The position numbers were made by a program, and so were the translations under genes. Shown piece by piece: positions 21,451 to 29,506 of a stretch of 42,518 bases of DNA. The stretch covers positions 72 to 42,589 of the forward strand of contig NZ_LWFF01000110.1 in assembly GCF_001635685.1 (NCBI RefSeq), in the 5' to 3' direction. Position 1 is the first letter of the stretch; every line of letters starts with the position of its first letter. The DNA is from Erythrobacter sp. HI0063. Lineage in GTDB: Bacteria > Pseudomonadota > Alphaproteobacteria > Sphingomonadales > Sphingomonadaceae. The notes below the pieces were generated by a model, which was not told where the DNA came from, did not search any database, and saw only the letters and a program-made list of their open reading frames with translations.

Positions 21451-21933
21451 ATGCCCGACAAATCTCCTTCGCCGCACACCTCGCAGCGGCTCGCCGATTT
21501 CCTGCCCTATCAGCTCTCCATTGCGTCCAACGCGGTGTCGAGCCGGATCGCCGAACAATATCGGCGCCGCTTCGCGCTCAAGACCACCGAATGGCGGATC
21601 ATGGCGGTACTCGGCGATAGCGGCCCGCTGACCCAGCGCGACCTGTCGCAGATCACGTTGATGGACAAGGTGCCGGTCAACCGGGCCTGCAAGACGCTGG
21701 AGAGCCGCGCCCTTGCAGAGCGCAAGCCGAATGCCGCCGACGGGCGCTCGCACCTGCTCGAACTGACGGCGGAGGGGCGGGCGGTCCATGCACGGATCAT
21801 GCCGCTGGCGCTCGACATCGAACGCGAACTGTTCTCCGCCCTCGACGAGAGCGAGCGCGAGCAGTTGAAATCCATGCTCCTGCGCCTGCGCGAAGCGGCG
21901 GGCGACTTCGACGCCGCGGCGCTGGAGGACTGA
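21451..21933 (+). CDS. MarR-family winged-helix transcriptional regulator
   Basis: A 160-residue MarR protein: dimerisation helices at both ends and a central winged helix-turn-helix (EWRIMAVLGDSGPLTQRDLSQITLMDKVPVNRACKTLESRALAERKPNAADGRSHLLELTAEGR), with the conserved DxRS/DGRS wing at about 103-106. MarR dimers bind palindromes and usually release DNA on binding a small aromatic or CoA-thioester ligand. It is 51 bases after the crotonase gene with its own AGGACGGG ribosome-binding site, so it may be the last gene of the operon and control it; the palindrome at 18392-18403 is a plausible target. It converges on tadC with an 18-base gap. Confidence 0.92.
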   Translation: MPDKSPSPHTSQRLADFLPYQLSIASNAVSSRIAEQYRRRFALKTTEWRIMAVLGDSGPLTQRDLSQITLMDKVPVNRACKTLESRALAERKPNAADGRSHLLELTAEGRAVHARIMPLALDIERELFSALDESEREQLKSMLLRLREAAGDFDAAALED

Positions 21934-21951
21934 GCCCGCGTCTGCGGTCGC

Positions 21952-22938
21952 TTATTCGAACGCTGCAGTGATCGAACAGGCCGCCGGGCCGAGAATGACG
22001 ATGAACAGCACCGGCAGAATGAACATGATCAGCGGCACGGTCATGATCGCAGGCAGGCGCGCGGCCTTTTCTTCCGCGCGCATCATGCGCTCGTTGCGGA
22101 ACTCGGCGGACAGCACGCGCAGCGCGGACGCGAGCGGAGTGCCGTAGCGTTCGGTCTGGACCATGGTGGTCACCACACCCTTCACCGCTTCCAGATTCAC
22201 GCGGAAGGCGAGATTGTCGAACGCCTTCTTGCGTTCGTTGAGGAAAGACAGTTCGATCGCGGTAAGGGCGAATTCGTCGCCCAGTTCGGGATAGGCGCGG
22301 CCCAGTTCCTTGGCCACGCGATTGAAGGCGGCATCGACGGTGAGGCCCGCCTCGGCACAGATCACGAGCAGGTCGAGCGCGTCGGGAAGACCTTTGCGGA
22401 TGGCGTCGGTACGCTTGGTCGCCTTGTTCTTCAGGAACAGTTCCGGGCCCTTATAGGCGAGGAAGATGACCAGCGCGAGCGCGCCCACCCGCTTCATCTG
22501 CCAGTCGGGATAGATTTCGACCATGTAGAGCATCACGAAGGCGAAGCCGCCGACGACGATCGGCAGAATGGCGCGCAGCGCGATCAGGATGACCGCGACT
22601 TCCTGGTTGCGATATCCCGCCCAGGCCAGCTTCTGCTGCATTTCGCGGACCTGCGAATCCTGCAGCACCTTCATGCGGCCGAGCTGTTCCTTTACCTTTT
22701 CGGTGGTGTCGGACTTGCGCGTCAGGCTCTGGCGTTTCTTTGCGGTCGCGGTGACGACCCCGGCCTTCAGCTCCTCGCGCCGGGCGTTGAGCGCCTTGAC
22801 CCGCTTCGACATCGGATCGGTAATCGTGACGGCCGTGTAGATCGCGAACAGCACGGCCATCGCGGCGACGGCGGCCAGGATCGAGCCCACGACCATGATG
22901 TCGACACCGAGAAGCGTAGGGCCAGCAGGGCTTTCCAT
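21952..22938 (-). CDS. tadC: Tad/Flp pilus inner-membrane platform protein TadC (type II secretion F family)
   Basis: A 328-residue GspF-family membrane protein. Membrane segments lie near residues 14-37, about 115-135, 145-163 and at the C-terminus (LPAIMTVPLIMFILPVLFIVILGP). The T2SSF core is GLPDALDLLVICAEAGLTVDAAFNRVAKELG, followed by LSFLNERKKAFDNLAFRVN and RYGTPLASALRVLS. With TadB it forms the inner-membrane platform that couples the cytoplasmic ATPase to pilin assembly. It is the last gene of the seven-gene cpa/tad run, 22 bases after tadB. TadB and TadC are told apart by order and by the GLTVD-type motif here. Confidence 0.92.
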   Translation of the reverse strand: MESPAGPTLLGVDIMVVGSILAAVAAMAVLFAIYTAVTITDPMSKRVKALNARREELKAGVVTATAKKRQSLTRKSDTTEKVKEQLGRMKVLQDSQVREMQQKLAWAGYRNQEVAVILIALRAILPIVVGGFAFVMLYMVEIYPDWQMKRVGALALVIFLAYKGPELFLKNKATKRTDAIRKGLPDALDLLVICAEAGLTVDAAFNRVAKELGRAYPELGDEFALTAIELSFLNERKKAFDNLAFRVNLEAVKGVVTTMVQTERYGTPLASALRVLSAEFRNERMMRAEEKAARLPAIMTVPLIMFILPVLFIVILGPAACSITAAFE

Positions 22939-22960
22939 GATCTCGTCCCGTTCTGCGCGA

Positions 22961-23932
22961 TTAGATTTCGAAGCTGACCATCTTGGCCATGATGAACACG
23001 CCGATCGACATCCAGACGAGCCCGCCCATACCGATCACGATCAGAGTTTCGTTTTCGAAGAAGGTGCCGATATAGCCCGGATTGATCCACCAGATCAGGA
23101 CGAAGACGATGAAGGGCAGGGCGCCGACGATATAGGCCGACGCTTTGGATTCCGAACTCATCGCCCGGATCTTGAGCTTCATCTGCGCGCGCTTGCGCAG
23201 CACCTCGGCCAGGTTGGCGAGCGTTTCGGCGAGGTTGCCACCCGTTTCCCGCTGGATTGCAAGCGTGATGCAGAAGAAGTTGAATTCCGGGATGCCCAGC
23301 CGATCGGCGGTCTGCTGGAGAGCATCCTCCATCGTGCGACCGATCTTGATACGCTCCACGACGCCGCGAAATTCCTCGCCCACTGGCCCAGGAACTTCCT
23401 GCGCGACGACGGACAGAGTCTCCGTAACGGGAAGACCGGATCGAAGGCCGCGCACCAGCAGATCGATGGCGTCGGCGAATTTGGCGTTGAAGGCCGTCGT
23501 GCGCTTCTTGATCGCGCGATTGACGATGAAATGCGGGACGCCCGCACCGAACAGAAGGCCAACCCCCAGCGCGAGCGGGAGCGCGCCGGTGCGCAGAAAC
23601 AGAAGCAGGGCGATCACCAGACCCAGGCCGATCGAGGCATAGGCATATTGCGTCAGCGTCCAGCCCTTACCCGTCCGGTCGAGCCGCAAGGCCAGGGCAT
23701 CCACCCGCGACGTCGATCCCGCGATCACCTGCCGCGTGGGGCGCCGCGAGGCGATGGCCTTCTTCAGCTGCGACTGGACCTTCGCATCCGTGCTTTCCGA
23801 ATGGCGGAAACGCAGCTGTTCGAGCCGCCGCTGCGAGGCTTTGCTCGGCGACGGGCCGACGAAGGCGTAGCCCGCGATCCCGAACGCCGCCATCGCTCCC
23901 ACGAGCAAGAGGGCCAGCTGCATCATGTCCAT
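22961..23932 (-). CDS. tadB: Tad/Flp pilus inner-membrane platform protein TadB (type II secretion F family)
   Basis: A 323-residue GspF-family protein with membrane segments at about residues 5-25, 98-140, 272-290 and 300-318. The cytoplasmic T2SSF domain contains FADAIDLLVRGLRSGLPVTETL, VVERIKIGRTMEDALQQTADRLGIPEFNFFCITLAIQRETGGNLAETLANLAEVLRKR, the most diagnostic stretch for TadB. It works as a pair with TadC in assembling the Flp pilus. In most alphaproteobacterial loci cpaF directly precedes tadB; here cpaE precedes it with only 49 bases between, and no ATPase gene is present. Confidence 0.94.
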   Translation of the reverse strand: MDMMQLALLLVGAMAAFGIAGYAFVGPSPSKASQRRLEQLRFRHSESTDAKVQSQLKKAIASRRPTRQVIAGSTSRVDALALRLDRTGKGWTLTQYAYASIGLGLVIALLLFLRTGALPLALGVGLLFGAGVPHFIVNRAIKKRTTAFNAKFADAIDLLVRGLRSGLPVTETLSVVAQEVPGPVGEEFRGVVERIKIGRTMEDALQQTADRLGIPEFNFFCITLAIQRETGGNLAETLANLAEVLRKRAQMKLKIRAMSSESKASAYIVGALPFIVFVLIWWINPGYIGTFFENETLIVIGMGGLVWMSIGVFIMAKMVSFEI

Positions 23933-23981
23933 GCCGTGTCTCCGTCCGAAGCGATTGCGGATCTCGTGAAGCTGCGGCCCG

Positions 23982-25271
23982 TTATTCCGCCGTGGCGGGT
24001 ACGGGCTTGGTCTTCTTGGCGAGCAGGGATTTCAGATCGAAGCTGCCGAGCAGCGATTTCTTCCCCGCATGCGGAGCGTCCTCGCCTTGCGCATCCTCTT
24101 CGCTCGCACCGATGATCCGCTCTCCGAGAGCCTTGATCACGCTGGCCGGTTTGCTCGTCGCATTGGCCTCGATGAAGGCCTGGCCAAGCTTGGCGGCATT
24201 GGCGGCGGTCTTCTGATCGAAGGGAATGCTGAAATCGATCGGGCGCTCGATCGAAGCTTCGAAATCGGCCTTGCTGATTTCCAGTGCGCCGGTCTGGACC
24301 TTGTTGGCGACCACGATCGGGACCGCGTGCGCCGCATAGCTCTTGAGCCAGGACAGGATGCGGATCGCATCGCGGGCCGAGGCCAGCGTCATTTCGACTG
24401 CCACCACCACCACGTTAACCTCGTTGAGCAAGTGGGGATAGGTGATCAGCATCGAACGCGGCAGGTCGATCACCGACATCTCGAAGGCCTGGCGGAATTC
24501 CTCCTCCAGCTGGAGGAAGGCGGCTCCATCGGTCATCAGCGGCGCGTTGATCGGCGCTTCGGCGGACAGGATCGAGAGATTGTCGTGCGCGCGGATCATG
24601 GCGCGTTCGATGAACAGCCCGTCGATGCGGCTCGGATTGTCGATGGCATCGGTAAGCCCGCGACCCGGTTCGAGATCCAGTGCCAGCGCGCCCGTGCCGA
24701 AATGCACGTCGAGGTCGAGCAGCCCGGTCTGGAGGTTCTTCTTGGAAGCGAAATACCAGCTGAGCGAAGTGGCGAGAGTGGAGGCGCCGACACCGCCGCG
24801 CATTCCGACCACCGCGGTGGAGACGTGGTTGTGGGCCGCATCGGGATCGTTCGCCTTGGGGGCGTTGAAGGACGCCTGAGCCTGTGTCAGCGCATCGCGC
24901 AGAGTGTTGGCCGACAAGGGCTTCAGAAGGTAATCGTAGATACCGCTTGCCAGCAGATCGCGATACAGGCGCACATCGTTGACCTGACCCATCGCGATCA
25001 CGATCGTTCCAGGCTCGCAGACCTCCGCCAGCGAGTTGATATCGTTGAGCGGATCGCCGCTTTCCGACAGATCGACCAGCAGGATATTGGGGCTCGCGCT
25101 GACCGACAGCGACTGGATCGCGTTGCGCAGGCCGCCCTTGTTGCACTTTTCGGGTGCCCAGCCGAGCTCGATCACCACCGGACGCAGCGTGTCGAGCGCG
25201 GTTTCGTCGCACACATAGGCGGCGAAGGGGGTGCGGTCGCCGTTGGGATTGACTTTCCAGGGTGCGTTCAC
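23982..25271 (-). CDS. cpaE: pilus assembly protein CpaE/TadZ (receiver-like plus ParA/MinD-like ATPase fold)
   Basis: A 429-residue cytoplasmic protein that localises the Tad machinery in the cell. The N-terminal 130 residues resemble an atypical response-regulator receiver (NILLVDLSESGDPLNDI, DYLLKPLSANTLRDAL). The C-terminal part is a MinD/ParA-like P-loop domain whose Walker A reads MRGGVGAST (157-165): the signature Lys is Arg158 and the usual GK Lys is Ala163, the degenerate form known in CpaE/TadZ. Walker A' is DLDVHFG and a DLP motif (VIDLPR) follows. The start is GTG at 25271 with a strong GGAGGG eight bases upstream, one base after the cpaD stop codon. Confidence 0.93.
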   Translation of the reverse strand: MNAPWKVNPNGDRTPFAAYVCDETALDTLRPVVIELGWAPEKCNKGGLRNAIQSLSVSASPNILLVDLSESGDPLNDINSLAEVCEPGTIVIAMGQVNDVRLYRDLLASGIYDYLLKPLSANTLRDALTQAQASFNAPKANDPDAAHNHVSTAVVGMRGGVGASTLATSLSWYFASKKNLQTGLLDLDVHFGTGALALDLEPGRGLTDAIDNPSRIDGLFIERAMIRAHDNLSILSAEAPINAPLMTDGAAFLQLEEEFRQAFEMSVIDLPRSMLITYPHLLNEVNVVVVAVEMTLASARDAIRILSWLKSYAAHAVPIVVANKVQTGALEISKADFEASIERPIDFSIPFDQKTAANAAKLGQAFIEANATSKPASVIKALGERIIGASEEDAQGEDAPHAGKKSLLGSFDLKSLLAKKTKPVPATAE

Positions 25272-25272
25272 G

Positions 25273-25938
25273 TCAGTTCCCTCCGGTGGTAGGCTGTTCG
25301 GTCAGGCCTTCGGATCCCGTGGGTGCGGCTTCGCGATAGGCATCGATCGCCTTGGTCGAGGTCAGCAAAACGGTTTGTCCCGTACCACGCTTGCCCTGCA
25401 CCAGATCCTCGGGATCGGCGATCATGGCTGCGATATTGCCGTTGGTGGCGCAGCCATAATTGGGATTGGTTGCGTTCGCATCGTTCCCTTCGGCCGTGTG
25501 CGACCAGTCGGGACAGCCGGGAACGGACGCGACGGAGCGGGTCAAAATCACGCGCGCCTGGCCCGGTGCGAGCGCCCCCGCCGTCACCGGCGGCGCTTCG
25601 GAAAGCAGCAGGCCATAGCGACCTGCCAGCGCCGCGACATCGTCACGCACGCCGTAGGAGCTGGTGGGATCGTCGATGGCGACACGATCGCCATAGCCGA
25701 GTTCCATCGTCTCGAACCAACTGGCAAGGCGGCGTTGTTCCGAAATCGGCAAGCCGTCACCGGTGGTGGCGACGTCGAGCGCGAAGTTGGTCCGTTCGAC
25801 GACCGGCTGTTTCACGCTATAGAGCGAGCGATTGTCCGTGTTCACCGTGCCCGCGCACGCGCCCAGAGCGAGCGCCAGGGTGGCGGCGAGTGGTGCCCCG
25901 ATCCGCGTGAACGGGCGGGACAGGAAATGGGAAGGCAT
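25273..25938 (-). CDS. cpaD: CpaD family pilus assembly lipoprotein
   Basis: A 221-residue outer-membrane lipoprotein (pilotin-like partner of the CpaC secretin). The signal peptide has lipobox LALGAC. The CpaD family text is visible in the C-terminal half (LAPGQARVILTRSVASVPGCPDWS, PNYGCATNGNIAAMIADPEDLVQGK). I chose the ATG at 25938 because AGGGGA stands eight bases before it; a GTG at 25953 would overlap the cpaC stop codon by four bases (GTGA) and adds only five residues, so it remains possible. It is in operon with cpaC and cpaE. Confidence 0.92.
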   Translation of the reverse strand: MPSHFLSRPFTRIGAPLAATLALALGACAGTVNTDNRSLYSVKQPVVERTNFALDVATTGDGLPISEQRRLASWFETMELGYGDRVAIDDPTSSYGVRDDVAALAGRYGLLLSEAPPVTAGALAPGQARVILTRSVASVPGCPDWSHTAEGNDANATNPNYGCATNGNIAAMIADPEDLVQGKRGTGQTVLLTSTKAIDAYREAAPTGSEGLTEQPTTGGN

Positions 25939-25949
25939 GATCGGTCCCC

Positions 25950-27521
25950 TCACTTGAAGCTGAAGCCGGGCTTGGCGGATGCGCTCTTTTCCCGGTTGCG
26001 CGGATCGTAGGACTGCGCGAGCACGGGCTCGGCCTCGACCTTGCGCGAAATGGCGGGATTTGCCGGAGCTGCGGGCACTGCCGACGGTTCCGGACGCGTT
26101 CCGCCCGTCACCCCATCGGCGTCGCGATATTGCAGGATGCGCTGGTTCTCGGTGGGCTTGAGATAGCCATCCGTCGGCAGGCGAACATCGGCGGCGTTCA
26201 TCGGCTTCACCAGATAAGGCGTCACGATGATCACCAGCTCGGTCTCGCCGCGCCGGAAATTGGTGGACCGGAACAGATTGCCCAGGATCGGCACGTCACC
26301 GAGGCCGGGCGCCTTTTCGATCGCGTTCTGCGAGAAATTGGACAGCAGGCCGGCGATCATCATACTCTGGCCCGAGCCGAGTTCGATGGTGGTTTCGGTA
26401 CGGCGCGTGATCAGTGCGGGCACCTGATACCCGTTGAGATTGACCGATCCCTGGCTCGTGAGTTCCGACACTTCGGGTCGCACGCGCAGCGAAATGCGGC
26501 CATTGGCGAGCACCGTGGGTGTGTAGGAAAGGCTGACGCCGTAATTCTTGTACTGGACGGTGGTGGTACCGAGGCCTTGGCTGAGCGGGATTGGAAATTC
26601 GCCGCCAGCAAGGAATTCGGCGGTTTCGCCCGACAGTGCTGTCAGGTTCGGCTGCGAGAGGGTCACGGCAAGGTTCTGCGTTTCGGCAAGGTCGATCGCG
26701 GCGCCGATGTCGAGTCCGAGAAATTCGCCGGCCAGACCTAGAGTGGTTCCCTGGCCGATCTTGGTGACGAGTGAACCGCCGTCGGGTGCCTCTTCGAAGT
26801 TGACGCCGAAACCTGCGGGGCTTCCCGGAGTGTATTGCGGGAAGGTGCCCTGGCGGCCCTGGCCCACGCCGAACTGGAAGCCCTGCGTGCTATCGACCGT
26901 GGCGAGGTTCACGCCCAGCGAGCGCACGACGCTGCGGCTGACTTCGGCGATGCGCACTTGGAGATTGACCTGCAGGGGCGTCGCCATGCGCAGGCGGCTG
27001 ATGACGTTGGTGTTATCGCCCACGAAGGCTTCAACCAGATCCTGCGCTTCCGCGGCATCTTCCGGGGCAGCGACGGTGCCGGTCAGCAGCACGGTGTTAT
27101 TGCCCATGGTCGCGACCGCAATCTTGGCTTCGGGCATGGCGAGGGCCAGCATCTGGTCGATGCTGCCGATGTTCGATCCCACCCGGACATTGGCCGACCA
27201 GATGATGTCGCCACGCGAATTGCTGGCGTAGATCGTGGTCTCTCCACCGCCGACCCCGAAGACGTACAGCGCGCGTTGCGATTTGAGCTGCACGTCCGCA
27301 ATCTCGCTATTGGCGACGAAGACGTCGGCCATGGCGCCGGGTACGTTGATCAGCTCGCCGCGGCCGATCGACAGGACGATATCCTGCGAAGGGCGCACCA
27401 CCGTCTGGGCGTTTGCCATTGTGGCGGGCGCGGCGGCGGCCACCGGTGCGAGCGCCAGTCCGGCCATGACCGCCTTGGGCCAGACGGTCGGCAGCACTTT
27501 GTTGAAGATACGCGGTTTCAT
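25950..27521 (-). CDS. cpaC: type II/III secretion system secretin CpaC (RcpA)
   Basis: A 523-residue outer-membrane secretin that forms the pore for the Flp pilus. After the signal peptide (ends ATMANAQ) come the pilus/secretin N-terminal domain (SIGRGELINVPGAMADVFVANSEIADVQLKSQRALYVFGVGGGETTIYA), a BON-like region (NTVLLTGTVAAPEDA) and the secretin core (LQVNLQVRIAEVSRSVVRSLGVN; LSGETAEFLAGGEFPIP; ENETLIVIVTPYLVKP-like ending, here GETELVIIVTPYLVKP). I start it at 27521: AGGGGGCTT lies just upstream, as before cpaB, and the 19 codons above it use ATA, TCA, AGG and GGG, rare in neighbouring genes. An ATG at 27578 overlapping the cpaB stop (ATGA) is the alternative. Confidence 0.93.
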   Translation of the reverse strand: MKPRIFNKVLPTVWPKAVMAGLALAPVAAAAPATMANAQTVVRPSQDIVLSIGRGELINVPGAMADVFVANSEIADVQLKSQRALYVFGVGGGETTIYASNSRGDIIWSANVRVGSNIGSIDQMLALAMPEAKIAVATMGNNTVLLTGTVAAPEDAAEAQDLVEAFVGDNTNVISRLRMATPLQVNLQVRIAEVSRSVVRSLGVNLATVDSTQGFQFGVGQGRQGTFPQYTPGSPAGFGVNFEEAPDGGSLVTKIGQGTTLGLAGEFLGLDIGAAIDLAETQNLAVTLSQPNLTALSGETAEFLAGGEFPIPLSQGLGTTTVQYKNYGVSLSYTPTVLANGRISLRVRPEVSELTSQGSVNLNGYQVPALITRRTETTIELGSGQSMMIAGLLSNFSQNAIEKAPGLGDVPILGNLFRSTNFRRGETELVIIVTPYLVKPMNAADVRLPTDGYLKPTENQRILQYRDADGVTGGTRPEPSAVPAAPANPAISRKVEAEPVLAQSYDPRNREKSASAKPGFSFK

Positions 27522-27574
27522 GGTTGCAAGCCCCCTGATGGCTTCGCCTGATATACGGTCGGAATTGAAGCGGC

Positions 27575-28630
27575 TCATCGCGTGCCAGCCCCGGCAGGCA
27601 TGGCCTGGCCGTTCTTGTCGATTCCCACGGCGTCGGTCTGTGTGCCGCGCATGATGCGCACCTGCGGTCCGGTCGGTCTGGCGGGCTCTGCGCTCACCAC
27701 CGTCTGCACGGGCCCGGTGACGCCCATCTGCTGGGGCGCCGGGTTGCGCGCGACCTGCGGCGGAATTGTCGAGCGCTGGAAGCGCGAGACATCGCCGCCG
27801 GTCGAGAACGAGCCGATCTTGTCGTTCGGTCGGGCCATCGCACGGCGGAGCAGGCGCTCTTCCTGTTCGGGCGTCGCATCGTCGGGGATCGAGATATCGC
27901 CCGAAGCCAGCGCGCTTTCGAGGTCGGACTGGTTATCCGTCAGCGAACGCAGCGACAGGCTGAGCTGGCCGATGGTTTCCGCAACCGCGATCTTTTCGGC
28001 CATCTTGGGCGTAACTTCGAGCGTGACGGTGCGCGATTCACGCACCACGGTCTTGCCGTTCTCGGTCTCCTGCGAGGTCGACTGATCGGTGGCGAGCACG
28101 CGCAGATTGCGCATGATGGTTTCCGACGCCTTCAGCGCCGCGCCCTCCACGCCGGCCACTTCCTGCGTCAGCATGATGTCCACCCTGTCGCCCGGAAAGA
28201 CGAAGCCTGCGACGCCCGTCTGCGCGGAGACGGGCACGGTGATGGCCCGCATCCCCGGGCTGAGAGCCGCGGCGAGGAAGCCGCGATCGCCGGGGCTCAC
28301 GAGCGAGCCCTGCGTGACCGGCTCACCTGCGGTGATCGGATGGCGCACCACGGTGCCCAGCAATTTCGCAAGGTCCGACTCGCCTTCGAGGAAATAGGCG
28401 TCGGCCACCATTTCGGCAGGCCAGGACTGGAAACCGATCGATTCGGCGGTGATGATCGTGCCTGCGGGCAGGGCGCGCTGGGCAACCAGCACTTTCGGCC
28501 CGGTCGGAACGACGGGCGCCGCCTGCGCCTGCGGCGCGGAAGCGCCTGCGAACATGCTCCGCGCGACCATTGCCGTGCCGACCGCGATGATCAGCGCGAC
28601 GAGCAGCAGAACCAGTTTCTTCCTGTCCAT
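27575..28630 (-). CDS. cpaB: Flp pilus assembly protein CpaB (RcpC)
   Basis: A 351-residue protein with an N-terminal membrane anchor (KLVLLLVALIIAVGTAMVARSMF), an SAF/RcpC domain (KVLVAQRALPAGTIITAESIGFQSWPAEMVADAYF, about 45-80) and the CpaB signature ALSPGMRAITVPVSAQTGVAGFVFPGDRVDIMLTQ (about 122-156). The C-terminal 120 residues are Pro/Gln-rich and probably disordered. CpaB proteins sit in the periplasm next to the secretin. A good AGGGGGCTT ribosome-binding site precedes the ATG. It is in operon with cpaC, and its stop codon overlaps an ATG in the cpaC frame. Confidence 0.93.
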   Translation of the reverse strand: MDRKKLVLLLVALIIAVGTAMVARSMFAGASAPQAQAAPVVPTGPKVLVAQRALPAGTIITAESIGFQSWPAEMVADAYFLEGESDLAKLLGTVVRHPITAGEPVTQGSLVSPGDRGFLAAALSPGMRAITVPVSAQTGVAGFVFPGDRVDIMLTQEVAGVEGAALKASETIMRNLRVLATDQSTSQETENGKTVVRESRTVTLEVTPKMAEKIAVAETIGQLSLSLRSLTDNQSDLESALASGDISIPDDATPEQEERLLRRAMARPNDKIGSFSTGGDVSRFQRSTIPPQVARNPAPQQMGVTGPVQTVVSAEPARPTGPQVRIMRGTQTDAVGIDKNGQAMPAGAGTR

Positions 28631-28719
28631 GGCTTGATAAGCCCCCTTCGATGGCCCGCGCCCGGATGGCGGGCAGGTATGGTTTTCCGGCTTAAGGGTG
28701 AGTGGTTAACATCGCGTAT

Positions 28720-29433
28720 TCAGGCCGTGAGCGCGGGGCCGCCGGAAACCACCGCCAGATCGCTGGCGATGATCCACAGCCCCGCGATCGCGATGGCGAG
28801 CCCGTAGGGCACCTGGATGCGGCGAGCGTGGCGCTTGATGACGCGCAAGGAAACGAGTGTGGCGACCAGCAGCACGAGCGAAGGCGCAAGCGCGACGACA
28901 AGCGCTCCGGCAAGGCCGCTGGCGCCGAAGCTGCGCAGGCCGGGCGGCATGGCCAGCCCGCCGAGGAGCATGGTGCCGATCGCAAGAGCGATGACGAAAC
29001 AGACGCTCAACACGATCATGTCGCGGCTCAGCCCGCCGCCGCTCGACGCGCAAACGCGCCAGGCGGCCATGCCCATGGTCAGCAGCCAGCCGATGATCGC
29101 CATCATCACGACGAGGGCGGGGAGGCGATCGAACGGGATCCACAGAGCGAGCGCGCCGAGCAGCTTGACGTCGCCGCCACCCATCTGACCCAGAACGAAG
29201 AACAGGTAACAGACTGCGAAGACACCGAAACCGGCGGCGATCTGGATGGCGATGCCGGGCCATGGTGCAAGGCCGCTGCTCCACCAATACAAGGGCGCTG
29301 CAAGCGCGATGGAGAGCGTCAGCCAATTGTAGATGCGGCGGCTCTTGAGGTCGGTGGCGATCGCGATCAGCAGCGCGATTGCCAAGCCCCCGAGCAGTCC
29401 GTAATGCGCGATCTGATGTAGCGTCGTACCCAC
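28720..29433 (-). CDS. cpaA: prepilin peptidase CpaA (A24 family)
   Basis: A 237-residue polytopic aspartyl protease that trims the leader of Flp prepilins at the cytoplasmic face of the inner membrane. Both catalytic aspartates are present: Asp28 in ATDLKSRRIYNW and Asp88 in the GxGD motif MGGGDVK. About six to seven hydrophobic segments cover the length. The C-terminal half is somewhat longer than minimal CpaA proteins. The start is GTG at 29433 with AGGGGG four bases before it; there is no in-frame ATG near the beginning. It heads the minus-strand cpa/tad run, but no flp pilin substrate gene lies in the window. Confidence 0.9.
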   Translation of the reverse strand: MGTTLHQIAHYGLLGGLAIALLIAIATDLKSRRIYNWLTLSIALAAPLYWWSSGLAPWPGIAIQIAAGFGVFAVCYLFFVLGQMGGGDVKLLGALALWIPFDRLPALVVMMAIIGWLLTMGMAAWRVCASSGGGLSRDMIVLSVCFVIALAIGTMLLGGLAMPPGLRSFGASGLAGALVVALAPSLVLLVATLVSLRVIKRHARRIQVPYGLAIAIAGLWIIASDLAVVSGGPALTA

Positions 29434-29506
29434 AGGGCCCCCTTTCGATGGGCCGTGCTACAGGGTGCGGCTTACCAAACGGTAACCATACCAAAGGACG
29501 CGGGCG

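Noticed and set aside
29472..29485. Inverted repeat TTACC-AAAC-GGTAA between cpaA and the hydrolase
   Set aside because: Arms are only five bases and no promoter boxes align with it, so it is too weak to call an operator.
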